This document shows, piece by piece, positions 8,084-16,056 of a stretch of 64,000 bases of DNA (position 1 is the stretch's first letter; the number at the start of each line of letters is the position of its first letter). Below the pieces are notes generated by a model. That model saw only the letters and a program-made list of their open reading frames with translations, ran no database searches and was not told the origin of the DNA. This stretch comes from Lachnospiraceae bacterium G11 (GTDB lineage Bacteria; Bacillota; Clostridia; Lachnospirales; Lachnospiraceae), in NCBI GenBank assembly GCA_900103495.1, contig FMWZ01000007.1, positions 1 to 64,000 on the forward strand, given 5' to 3'. Both the position numbers and the translations under genes were made by a program.

Positions 8084-8107
8084 GATACACTTATACACTT
8101 ATACACT
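8084..8107 (-). repeat. Three tandem 8-bp repeats in the 5' leader
   Basis: The minus strand reads AGTGTATA, AGTGTATA, AGTGTATC in perfect register between the promoter and the ribosome-binding site of the CheY-like gene. A short tandem array at this place can vary in copy number by slippage and so change leader length, or can be a repeated protein-binding site. Confidence 0.85.
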
Positions 8108-8114
8108 TTGGAAT

Positions 8115-8143
8115 ATTATACATCAATTCATGCTTAAAGTAAA
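8115..8143 (-). promoter_or_regulatory. Promoter of the CheY-like gene
   Basis: TTTACT (8138-8143), a 17-base spacer and TATAAT (8115-8120) on the minus strand, about 45 bases upstream of the start codon. The -10 is a perfect consensus; the -35 is moderate. Confidence 0.6.
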
Positions 8144-8169
8144 TAATTTTCTAATAATTTGATTATTTA

Positions 8170-10464
8170 CTACAATCCCATGCATTTCTTCATGGTGGAA
8201 AGCATTTCGTCTATATCGATGGGCTTTGAGATGTGGCCGTTCATGCCCATATTCATGGTTTCTTTTCTGTCTTCGTCGAAGGCGTTTGCCGTCATGGCAA
8301 CAATGGGAATATATGCAACCGCAGGATCTTCCAATTCCCTTATCTTTGTAGTCGCCGTATATCCATCCATAACAGGCATTTGTATATCCATAAGAACCAG
8401 GTCAAACTCTCCGGGCTTTGCATCTGCCATACGGTTCACAGCTTCCTGACCGTTTACGACGCTCTCAACCTGAATACCCACTTCACTCAGAATTGCTTCG
8501 GCAATTTCCCTGTTAAGCTCATTGTCCTCAACCAAAAGAACTTTCTTTCCGGTAAAGTCGTAGTTCTCCTCAGGTACGTCAGTCTTTAACTCTTCTTCCT
8601 TCTCTGCCGTCTTAATAACAAGTCTTATGGTTATCTTGGTTCCGACGTTAACTTCACTCCACACATCGATTTCGCCGTCAACCATATCAATAATCTTCTT
8701 AACGATTGCCATTCCAAGGCCTGTGCCCTGAATACCGCTAAGGGTTGCGCTTCTTTCTCTTGAGAAAGAATCAAAGATCTGCTCTTTGAATTCCTTGCTC
8801 ATACCTATACCATTATCCTGCACCACCAGTTCATATTTGGCGAAGCCTTCTTTGATAAGGGGATACTGCCTGACTGTCAGCGAAACAGTTCCTCCCATGG
8901 GTGTATATTTAAAGGCATTACTTACAATATTAATTACTACCTGTTTTGCTCTTAATTCATCACAGTATACATAATCGTTTGTGATCTCATCATAGTTTAC
9001 AAAGAAGTTAATCTGTTTCTTCTCTGCCTCGTTTGCAAACATATCTCTGATGCTTTCAGCCAGGCCCCTTACAGAGGTAGCCACATGGTTAAACTTAACC
9101 TTTCCGCTTTCGATACTGGACATGTCAAGGATATCGTTAATAAGGTTAAGCAGATCTTTGCCCGAAAGGATGATTTTGCTTAAGCACTCTTCAAGTCTTG
9201 CCTTGTCATCCATTTCCTTTTTGGCAATATCGGCAAAGCCCAGGATGGCATTCATGGGAGTCCTTATATCGTGAGACATATTATTTAGGAATACACTCTT
9301 GGCCTTATTGGCAGACTCAGCCATTGCCAAAGCCTCTTCCAACTTCTTCTTGGCATCCTGCTCCTTACTCAAAAGATCCTGGATGCTTCTTATGGTAAGG
9401 AAAGCCGAAACCGGAATGCTTCCCTGCTTCTCCTGAATAATAAACGTGGCGCTCTGCCACTCTCTTTCTTCTTCTCCGATACGTACACTGTATTTACACT
9501 CTACGCTGTCGTGACTCATGAGCTCGATTCTTGCTCTGTTTAAGTCAAAAAACTGCGTAATCTCACCTATGTTATTTTCGTCCTCGGGAATGCTGTCTAT
9601 TCTGTCCTTGCTTATGGTCTCATAATTGTACTCAAACCTGTCAGACACATAGGTAGGATAAATCATGTTGATGGACCGTTCTCTGAACTGAATAAAGTAT
9701 ATTTCCCTGTATGAATAAAGGATGCTGGAAAGAGCCTGCTCAATAATGCCTCTTTCTTTTTCACCCTTTTCAATAATGAATTTTTCTCTTTCATATGTGG
9801 TGATGTATGTATACATCAAAAGCTCTGCCAGAGTTGTGCCCACGCAAAGAGCCGGTATCGAACCAAGCCAGGCCTGAAATGTGCTTCCAAGCAGAGGAAC
9901 CGTCAAAAAAACTATTGCCTTCTTGATACGTTTCTTAATCAGATTGTCCTTAATCTTTGCAAAGTTGATTATTCCCCTTACAACAACATAAAACTCATAG
10001 AAATATCCGCAGCAAGCCTGAATAAAGTGCAGATTGCCCCTGTGATAGTTAAGATTCTCATCAATATAGAACAAGGATCCTGTCCATACATTGGTAATGG
10101 TTAGAATTATGATAATAAATGCGGGAATGTGGATCAGAAGATTTTTCCATCTCTTATGGAAAAAATCTTTGTTGCTAAAATACAGACTTTCGGAGATGTA
10201 ATACCAGCCCAGCCCCACAAAGCCTGAGAAAAAGAAATATAAGAAATTGGAAGTATAAATAAGATTATATGTCCTTGGAATGACTCCATTGTCAGCAAGT
10301 GCCCAAACCGAGTCAGCAGAGAACATAATAAAGCAAAAAAAGGTAAGTAAAGCCAAAACGTATTTATCAACTTTGCTTTCGCCGGAGAAAAATACGCTTA
10401 TGGCTATAATTGCCATTATTACAATACATATGAAGTTAACTTCCGAATAGAGAATTCCTATCAT
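8170..10464 (-). CDS. Hybrid sensor histidine kinase with C-terminal receiver
   Basis: 764 residues. About seven membrane helices within residues 1-225 form a 7TM-type sensor, followed by a linker with PAS-like character, a HisKA domain with His398 (NNMSHDIRTPMNAILGF), a HATPase_c domain (N box NIVSNAFKYT, G box GTGLGMAIV) and a receiver domain with Asp693 (VLMDIQMPVMDGY). No HPt domain is present, so phosphotransfer to another protein would need a separate HPt or the receiver is inhibitory. The start ATG overlaps the stop of the zinc-ribbon gene (TAATG), indicating translational coupling. The CheY-like protein encoded next downstream is a possible partner. Confidence 0.93.
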   Translation of the reverse strand: MIGILYSEVNFICIVIMAIIAISVFFSGESKVDKYVLALLTFFCFIMFSADSVWALADNGVIPRTYNLIYTSNFLYFFFSGFVGLGWYYISESLYFSNKDFFHKRWKNLLIHIPAFIIIILTITNVWTGSLFYIDENLNYHRGNLHFIQACCGYFYEFYVVVRGIINFAKIKDNLIKKRIKKAIVFLTVPLLGSTFQAWLGSIPALCVGTTLAELLMYTYITTYEREKFIIEKGEKERGIIEQALSSILYSYREIYFIQFRERSINMIYPTYVSDRFEYNYETISKDRIDSIPEDENNIGEITQFFDLNRARIELMSHDSVECKYSVRIGEEEREWQSATFIIQEKQGSIPVSAFLTIRSIQDLLSKEQDAKKKLEEALAMAESANKAKSVFLNNMSHDIRTPMNAILGFADIAKKEMDDKARLEECLSKIILSGKDLLNLINDILDMSSIESGKVKFNHVATSVRGLAESIRDMFANEAEKKQINFFVNYDEITNDYVYCDELRAKQVVINIVSNAFKYTPMGGTVSLTVRQYPLIKEGFAKYELVVQDNGIGMSKEFKEQIFDSFSRERSATLSGIQGTGLGMAIVKKIIDMVDGEIDVWSEVNVGTKITIRLVIKTAEKEEELKTDVPEENYDFTGKKVLLVEDNELNREIAEAILSEVGIQVESVVNGQEAVNRMADAKPGEFDLVLMDIQMPVMDGYTATTKIRELEDPAVAYIPIVAMTANAFDEDRKETMNMGMNGHISKPIDIDEMLSTMKKCMGL

Positions 10465-11762
10465 TACTGTTTTGTAGTCTTTGCAGTCTTTTCCGTTTTG
10501 GTGAAAATAAATCTGTCTACAGGTACGCCCATCTTAAGGGATTTCTCCAACAGGTATTCACCTGCCGAGTATTTCTTTGAAACAGTATTCATTGAGGCCT
10601 TTAACGCTGCTGAATATATAAGGCCGATAATAAGTGCTATAACAAAAGCGATTGTCTCTCCCTTGGCAGTAAAGCCTCTGGAAGCCCCAAGGAAATACGC
10701 AAGCACAGAAAGGATGGCAAAGGCAATCAAAGTTCCGATACACAAATACTTGAATTTCTTTCCCTTATCAACAGGAAGACTTCCAACCATCTTTCCGGAT
10801 TGCCCGTTAATACCGAAGGAATAAACCTTTCCCTCGTAGCTTGTGGACATAAGCCAGACGGGAAGCATTGCGTACTCTGCCTTTGTGTTTGAAAGCTGAA
10901 TGCTCTCAGCCTTCTCGATAACTTCTTTATAGTCCTTCACAGCCTCGCGCATCTTGGTCTTAAAGGTGTTCTTCACTCTCTCATTGGCTCTGGGTACAGC
11001 ATCCTTCTGGTCAACATCATATTTGTCAGCCAGATATCCGCTGAAATATGCAGCATCATATTTTACCGCTTTGGTAAAATCGTAAGGTTCTAAGGAATCC
11101 ATTGTGTTGTCATCCATTCTCGTGGCAGCATCAACAGGAATCCTCTCGAAATCCATTTCACCCTTTCGAACTACCGTATAATGATCTTTCTTAACATAAC
11201 GATAGTTGGCATCTTCACTTCTCTCTTCCTTAACCGCATCATAGGTAACAAAGCCGTTTGCATGGCAGGAAAAAAGCCAGAAGGGAACGTAAAGGCCTGT
11301 AATCTCTTCCAGTCTGTTTCTGTCAGTAAATGATTTGGGTAAGAGTTTCTTGCCCTTGGTAAATGAAAGGAGCGAGTCTATCGCCTGTCTTTTATCAATA
11401 GAAAAAGGCACCACCAAATCAGGGCGATAGAATCCCTCAAAGGACTGAGGGATGACAGCCAGATTACCGCAATAAGGGCATTCCGTAGCGGCGGTGTTCT
11501 CATCTGCAGCCATTTCGGCGCCGCAGTTGGGGCATTTATAGCCCTTCACCTTACCGTTCTCATCATTAATCACCTGCTGATCAGCAGTGCTCCATACCAT
11601 GTTAGATTCACTTGAATGGGCAAGCTCAGCCTCCTCGGCTGCCTTGGCCTGTTCCATCGTAAAATGAGCTTCACAGTGCTCACAAACCAGTTCCCCGGCT
11701 TTACCGTTAAACGGTAAATTGGCCCCACAACAAGGGCATTTGAAATTCAATACATCTGCCAT
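10464..11762 (-). CDS. Double zinc-ribbon membrane protein
   Basis: 432 residues from the ATG at 11760-11762 (GGGGAAGG upstream). A longer reading to 11945 would lie inside the tmRNA gene and is an artefact. Two four-cysteine zinc ribbons come first: CPCC...CEHC (residues about 9-32) and CPNC...CPYC (about 70-98), TFIIB-like in spelling. A large alpha/beta middle region follows with no recognised catalytic motif, and two hydrophobic segments near 345-385 place the C-terminal end in the membrane. Clostridial homologues are sometimes labelled as PriA-like because of the zinc ribbon, but no helicase motif is present here. It lies 29 bases downstream of tmRNA without a terminator and is coupled to the hybrid kinase gene. 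Function unknown. Confidence 0.85.
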   Translation of the reverse strand: MADVLNFKCPCCGANLPFNGKAGELVCEHCEAHFTMEQAKAAEEAELAHSSESNMVWSTADQQVINDENGKVKGYKCPNCGAEMAADENTAATECPYCGNLAVIPQSFEGFYRPDLVVPFSIDKRQAIDSLLSFTKGKKLLPKSFTDRNRLEEITGLYVPFWLFSCHANGFVTYDAVKEERSEDANYRYVKKDHYTVVRKGEMDFERIPVDAATRMDDNTMDSLEPYDFTKAVKYDAAYFSGYLADKYDVDQKDAVPRANERVKNTFKTKMREAVKDYKEVIEKAESIQLSNTKAEYAMLPVWLMSTSYEGKVYSFGINGQSGKMVGSLPVDKGKKFKYLCIGTLIAFAILSVLAYFLGASRGFTAKGETIAFVIALIIGLIYSAALKASMNTVSKKYSAGEYLLEKSLKMGVPVDRFIFTKTEKTAKTTKQ

Positions 11763-11791
11763 AGCCAAAAACCTTCCCCAATCATTATTAG

Positions 11792-12136
11792 TGGAGTAGA
11801 CGGGAGTCGAACCCGTGTCCAAAAACCCATTCCCTGTCCTTCTACTATCATAGTTTGTTATCTTGGGCAAGCCCCATTCCCTTAAGCATGAGGAAACAAA
11901 CACCCTCATACTCTCGGTAGCTTCATAATACGCCCGTATGCGCAAAGCTTAACATACGTCGTTTCCTACAAAGTCGATGCCCGATTCTTAATGTGTAGGT
12001 GCACTAAGGCGGACAAAGCTGCTTAGGCAGCTAATGCTAATTTATTATCAGCGTTTAGTTTAGGTTTGCGATTTGACGCATCGCCTGCGGATAGCTTCTC
12101 CAGCTGCAAGATCCCTGTCGAAACCATGACTACCCC
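11792..12136 (-). ncRNA. ssrA: Transfer-messenger RNA (tmRNA)
   Basis: The 5' end reads GGGGTAGTCATGGTTTCGAC and the 3' end has the tRNA-like arm GGTTCGACTCC and acceptor CTACTCC, which pairs with GGGGTAG. The CCA is not encoded (ACTA follows), so it must be added. The tag reading frame at 12023-12052 starts with resume codon GCT after CTAAAC and encodes ADNKLALAA followed by TAA; this matches the length and the hydrophobic LAA-type ending of clostridial degradation tags (e.g. AEDNFALAA, ADDNFAIAA). Size about 345 nt. It rescues stalled ribosomes with SmpB, encoded just upstream. Confidence 0.96.
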
Positions 12137-12154
12137 ATATTTAGTTATAACAAA

Positions 12155-12183
12155 ATTATATATCACAAGAAGATGTGAGTCAA
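12155..12183 (-). promoter_or_regulatory. Promoter of ssrA
   Basis: TTGACT (12178-12183), 17 bases, TATAAT (12155-12160) on the minus strand, 19 bases upstream of the mature tmRNA 5' end. It lies between smpB and ssrA, so tmRNA is made independently and its short 5' extension would be removed by RNase P. Confidence 0.85.
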
Positions 12184-12192
12184 CAAAGCTAA

Positions 12193-12660
12193 TTATCCGA
12201 GATTTCTGATTTTAAATTCTTTCTGTGCCTCCCTTAACTGGTCTTTCTTGGCGATATCAGCTCTCTTATCGTAGAGTTTCTTACCTTTGGCAAGGCCTAT
12301 TTCAACTTTTGCTCTTCCGTCTTTAAAGTATACCTGAAGAGGGATTAAGGTTACACCCTGTTCGGCAACCTTAGCTGCAAGTTTGTTTATCTCATACTTG
12401 TGCATAAGAAGTTTCTTGGGTCTCATGGCATCCACGTTGAAAATATTTCCCTGTTCATAGGGGCTGATATGCATGCCATAAACCCATACCTCACCCTTTT
12501 CAATTCGTATGAAAGATTCCTTCACCGAGCACTTCCCCAGGCGAAGGCTCTTCACCTCCGTGCCGTGAAGTTCAATGCCACACTCATATTTCTCTTCAAT
12601 AAAATAATCATGATAGGCCTTCTTGTTGTTTGCAACAAGTTTCATTCCCTGTTCTTTCAT
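12193..12660 (-). CDS. smpB: SsrA-binding protein SmpB
   Basis: 155 residues. The oligonucleotide-binding barrel has the family motifs KKAYHDYFI, ELHGTEVKSLR and NIFNVDAMRPKKLLMHK, and a basic C-terminal tail (KRADIAKKDQLREAQKEFK) that enters the mRNA channel during trans-translation. It begins directly after the rnr stop codon (TAGATG), so translation is probably coupled. An ATG at codon 6 (MKLVANNKK) is an alternative start close to the usual family N-terminus. It forms the standard secG-rnr-smpB-ssrA order. Confidence 0.96.
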   Translation of the reverse strand: MKEQGMKLVANNKKAYHDYFIEEKYECGIELHGTEVKSLRLGKCSVKESFIRIEKGEVWVYGMHISPYEQGNIFNVDAMRPKKLLMHKYEINKLAAKVAEQGVTLIPLQVYFKDGRAKVEIGLAKGKKLYDKRADIAKKDQLREAQKEFKIRNLG

Positions 12661-14709
12661 CTATCTGTCCAAATACCTTTCCCAGTCGACTTCTTCGCCT
12701 TCCCTTACGGGTACAAAGTCTATGGTTCTTTGTTTAATATCAACGTCCAAAAGCTTTACGCTGATTTCCTCTCCCAGTCTGTATTTCTTGCCTGTGCTTT
12801 CACCTATCATTTCATAGGTCTGCTCATTGTAATAGAAATAATCTCCCACAAGCTTTGAAATATGAATCAGTCCTTCTACAGAATTAGGGAGTTCCACATA
12901 TATTCCCCATTTTGTGATACCACTTATGACTCCGTCAAATGTCTGGCCAATAAAGCCTTCCATATATTCAACCTTCTTAAGCTTCTCTGTCTCACGTTCT
13001 GCCTCGTCCGCTCTTCTTTCATAGTCCGAGCAAAGCTTGGCAACACCGGGGAGTATATCTCTGTAATGATCCATCTTTTCGGAATTCAGTCTTCCCCTTA
13101 GGGAGTCCTTGATTATTCGATGAATCTGAAGATCAGGATATCTTCTTATGGGTGATGTAAAATGCGTGTAATACTTAAAAGCAAGTCCAAAGTGTCCGTC
13201 ACAGGAATCGGAATACTTCGCTCTTTGCATGCTTCTTAATGTGAGTTTGCTGATAAGCGTCTCCTCCGGGGTTCCCTCCACAGACTTAAGAAGCTTCTGT
13301 ATTTCCTTGGGATGAATACTCTTCCCTATTGTATCACTATTCCTGCCTGACTTTTTAAGGAAATAGCCAAAGTTTCTTATAAAGGTGGCCAGTTTCTCCA
13401 TCTTCTCAGGTTCCGGTGCCCCGTGAACTCTGTAAAGGAAGGGGACCTCCTGCCAGTAAAAGTGTTCCGCCACAGTTGTGTTGGCTGCCAGCATGAAATC
13501 CTCAATAAGTCTCGTGGCATCATTTCTTATGTAAGGTTCAATGGAAACAGGAATCCCGGCTGCATTGAGCTTAATCTTACTTTCCGGCAAATCAAAGTCT
13601 ACAGAGCCTTCCTGTCCTCTCTTGGCTCTAAGTAATTCCGCCGTGTCCTTCATGAGAAACAGCATTTTTTTCAAATGTCTTAAATCTCTGACCGTGGCCT
13701 TATCCTTGTCAAATAACTTCTGAACCTGATTATAGGTAAGGCGCCTGTTTATGTTAATAACGCTCTCTTCAATACTATGAGAAACAATATTTCCTTCCTT
13801 ATCAATTTCCATAAAGCAGGTTAAGGCAAGTCTGTCTTCCCCTGCATTAAGGGAACACATTCCGTTTGATAAGGCAAAAGGAAGCATGGGAATAACCCTA
13901 TCCAAAAGATAAACACTGGTGCCCCTCTTTAAAGCTTCCTTATCAAGGGCAGACCTTTCCTGAACATAGTTGGCCACATCCGCAATGTGTACCCCCAGTC
14001 TTACATGGCCGTGTCTTAACTTTTCAAGGCTTACCGCGTCATCAAAATCCTTGGTATCTTCGCCGTCTATGGTAACCATGGTAATCTTCCTTAAATCAGA
14101 TCTTCCATCCATATCGGCCAAACTTACTTCACTTGCCACCTTCTCAGCCTGCTTAAGAACCTTACCCGGAAACTCTGTGGGAATATCAAGTCCCTTTGCA
14201 ATGGCAAGAATATCAACGCCGGGTTCATCAATATGACCAAGGACCTCGGTAATAGCGCCCTCCGGATTGCTTTTCTTTCCATCGCCATAATTAATTATGG
14301 TTGCAACGACCTTGGAACCGTCTTCCGCGCCCTTGGAATTCTCCTTTGCAATAAATACGTCAAAGGGAATCTTCTTGTCATCGCAGCTGACAAATCCATA
14401 GTTCTTGGACTTCTCGAAAGTGCCAACGACCTGCTTAATCCCTCGTTCAATAACTCTTACAACTTCAGCTTCGGGTCTGCCGCCCTTCTTGCTTCTGAGA
14501 TACCTGATTTCAACCGTGTCCTTATGAATGGCTCCGTTAACCCTGGATTCACTGATGTGGAAGTCCTGTTCAAATCCTTCAACGGTAACAAAGCCAAAGC
14601 CACCCTCGGTACCACAGAAAGTTCCCACAAAGGAATTAAGAAGTTCCTGCTCTTTGCTGACTTTTTTATTCTTATTCTTTTTCTCTTTAGTTTCTTTCTT
14701 CTTACCCAT
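12661..14709 (-). CDS. rnr: Ribonuclease R (3'-5' exoribonuclease)
   Basis: 682 residues: two N-terminal cold-shock domains, the RNB catalytic domain with the acid cluster TIDGEDTKDFDDAVSLE, and a C-terminal S1 domain ending DFVPV. RNase R degrades structured RNA and, with SmpB/tmRNA, the non-stop mRNA of rescued ribosomes, fitting the neighbours. The N-terminus starts with an unusually lysine-rich run (MGKKKETKEKKNKNKK). The only in-frame ATG lies 6 bases after a TATAAT element and has no ribosome-binding site, so the transcript may be leaderless, or the gene may depend on read-through from secG. Confidence 0.96.
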   Translation of the reverse strand: MGKKKETKEKKNKNKKVSKEQELLNSFVGTFCGTEGGFGFVTVEGFEQDFHISESRVNGAIHKDTVEIRYLRSKKGGRPEAEVVRVIERGIKQVVGTFEKSKNYGFVSCDDKKIPFDVFIAKENSKGAEDGSKVVATIINYGDGKKSNPEGAITEVLGHIDEPGVDILAIAKGLDIPTEFPGKVLKQAEKVASEVSLADMDGRSDLRKITMVTIDGEDTKDFDDAVSLEKLRHGHVRLGVHIADVANYVQERSALDKEALKRGTSVYLLDRVIPMLPFALSNGMCSLNAGEDRLALTCFMEIDKEGNIVSHSIEESVININRRLTYNQVQKLFDKDKATVRDLRHLKKMLFLMKDTAELLRAKRGQEGSVDFDLPESKIKLNAAGIPVSIEPYIRNDATRLIEDFMLAANTTVAEHFYWQEVPFLYRVHGAPEPEKMEKLATFIRNFGYFLKKSGRNSDTIGKSIHPKEIQKLLKSVEGTPEETLISKLTLRSMQRAKYSDSCDGHFGLAFKYYTHFTSPIRRYPDLQIHRIIKDSLRGRLNSEKMDHYRDILPGVAKLCSDYERRADEAERETEKLKKVEYMEGFIGQTFDGVISGITKWGIYVELPNSVEGLIHISKLVGDYFYYNEQTYEMIGESTGKKYRLGEEISVKLLDVDIKQRTIDFVPVREGEEVDWERYLDR

Positions 14710-14715
14710 ACCTGA

Positions 14716-14724
14716 ATTATAGCA
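14716..14724 (-). promoter_or_regulatory. Extended -10 promoter element at the rnr start
   Basis: TGCTATAAT, a perfect extended -10 box, ends 6 bases before the rnr ATG; there is no clear -35, only the T-run of the secG terminator. Transcription would begin at about the A of the start codon. Confidence 0.5.
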
Positions 14725-14757
14725 AAAAAATGACCACTCTTGCTTGAAGAGTGGTCA
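14724..14757 (-). terminator. Terminator after secG
   Basis: Perfect 11-bp stem TGACCACTCTT / AAGAGTGGTCA (14731-14741 with 14747-14757) followed on the minus strand by seven T. It separates secG from rnr, so rnr needs read-through or its own promoter. Confidence 0.9.
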
Positions 14758-14772
14758 AATAAATGCAATCAA

Positions 14773-15012
14773 TTAAAATCTTGAAATGTTAAGTACTGCA
14801 GCAAGAACCATAAACAAAACTGCCAAAACCTTGGTGATCTTAACAAGTGCGCCCTCCATGGAACGGCCCTTGTTCTTACCCCAGTATGTCTCTGCAGCAC
14901 CGCTGATAGCTCCTAAGCCTGCTGACTTTCCTTCCTGCATTAAAACCAAAACTATTAAAGCAAGACAAACAATTATGAAAACTATTGTCAATATTAATCT
15001 TAAAACTTCCAT
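14773..15012 (-). CDS. secG: Preprotein translocase subunit SecG
   Basis: 79 residues with two membrane helices (about 4-24 and 57-76) separated by the conserved loop MQEGKSAGLGAISGAAETYWGKNKGRS, whose first part QEGKSAGLG is the family signature. It is the third core subunit of the SecYEG channel and stimulates protein export. The ATG has AGGAGGTTT upstream. It leads the secG-rnr-smpB group common in Firmicutes, though a strong terminator follows it here. Confidence 0.95.
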   Translation of the reverse strand: MEVLRLILTIVFIIVCLALIVLVLMQEGKSAGLGAISGAAETYWGKNKGRSMEGALVKITKVLAVLFMVLAAVLNISRF

Positions 15013-15045
15013 TGGATAAACCTCCTAATGCGTCACACAAAAGAC

Positions 15046-15074
15046 AGTTTAGCATAAATACAAAGGTATTGCAA
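15046..15074 (-). promoter_or_regulatory. Promoter of secG
   Basis: TTGCAA (15069-15074), 17 bases, TAAACT (15046-15051) with an extended TG (TGCTAAACT) on the minus strand, immediately downstream of the oppF stop. Confidence 0.6.
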
Positions 15075-15077
15075 CAA

Positions 15078-16055
15078 TTAATTATTGTACAGATGACATG
15101 CAACTGTATGTCCGTTGCCCATATCCTTAACCTCAGGGACTTTGTTCTTACAGATTTCCATACACTGTGAACATCTTGTATGGAACTTACAGCCGCTGGG
15201 CGGGTTTGCAGGTGAAGGAATGTCTCCCTCAAGAAGAATTCTGTTCATCTTTACATCGGGATCTGCAATGGGAACCGCAGAGAATAAAGCTTTGGTATAA
15301 GGATGTAAAGGATTTGCAAAAATATCTTCAGTAGAACCGTTCTCAACCATTGATCCAAGGTACATAACACCGATGGTATCGGAAATATGCTGAACAACAG
15401 AAAGATCATGAGAAATGAACAAGTATGTAAGATTTCTCTTCTCCTGCAGTTCTTCCATAAGGTTGATTATCTGCGCCTGAATGGAAACGTCAAGTGCTGA
15501 AACGGGCTCATCACAAACGATGAATTTAGGGTTAAGAGCCAAAGCTCTTGCGATACAGATTCTCTGTCTCTGTCCGCCCGAGAACTCATGAGGATATCTG
15601 TCGATGTAGTAAGGACGAAGACCACAGTCCTCCATAATCTTAAGAACATAATCACGATACTCACTTGCAGGAACAATTCCGTGCTCTCTTACCGCTTCAC
15701 CGATAATCTCGCCGACAGGCATTCTGGGATCCAAAGATGAGAAAGGATCCTGGAATATCATCTGCATTGAAGGACGAGCTTTTCTAAGCTCCTCTCTTTT
15801 AAGCTTTGTCATATCCATTCCGTTAATGGAAATCTGACCCTCTGTAGGCTCGATCAGTCTTAAAAGGGTACGTCCAAGTGTAGATTTACCACATCCTGAC
15901 TCACCAACGAGTCCGAAGGTCTCACCCTCTTTAATTCTGATGTCAACACCATCAACGGCTCTGACATGTCCGATAGTCTTCTGAAGAAGACCGGACTTTA
16001 TGGGGAAATACTTTTTAACGCCCTTGGCGTCAACTACATAATTCACATTACTCAT
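15078..16055 (-). CDS. oppF: Oligopeptide ABC transporter ATP-binding protein OppF
   Basis: 325 residues. Walker [10 protein letters not shown], signature [15 protein letters not shown], Walker [13 protein letters not shown] and the switch His of [10 protein letters not shown] are all present, followed by the C-terminal oligopeptide extension with cysteines ([15 protein letters not shown]) typical of the DppF/OppF family, in which they can hold an iron-sulfur cluster. It pairs with OppD as the motor for peptide import. Start ATG has GGGGGAAAA upstream. It is last in oppBCDF, 1 base after oppD. Confidence 0.95.
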   Translation of the reverse strand: MSNVNYVVDAKGVKKYFPIKSGLLQKTIGHVRAVDGVDIRIKEGETFGLVGESGCGKSTLGRTLLRLIEPTEGQISINGMDMTKLKREELRKARPSMQMIFQDPFSSLDPRMPVGEIIGEAVREHGIVPASEYRDYVLKIMEDCGLRPYYIDRYPHEFSGGQRQRICIARALALNPKFIVCDEPVSALDVSIQAQIINLMEELQEKRNLTYLFISHDLSVVQHISDTIGVMYLGSMVENGSTEDIFANPLHPYTKALFSAVPIADPDVKMNRILLEGDIPSPANPPSGCKFHTRCSQCMEICKNKVPEVKDMGNGHTVACHLYNN

Positions 16056-16056
16056 T

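Noticed and set aside
11763-11945. N-terminal extension of the zinc-ribbon protein
   Set aside because: It lies inside the tmRNA gene, and a good start with GGGGAAGG exists at 11762.
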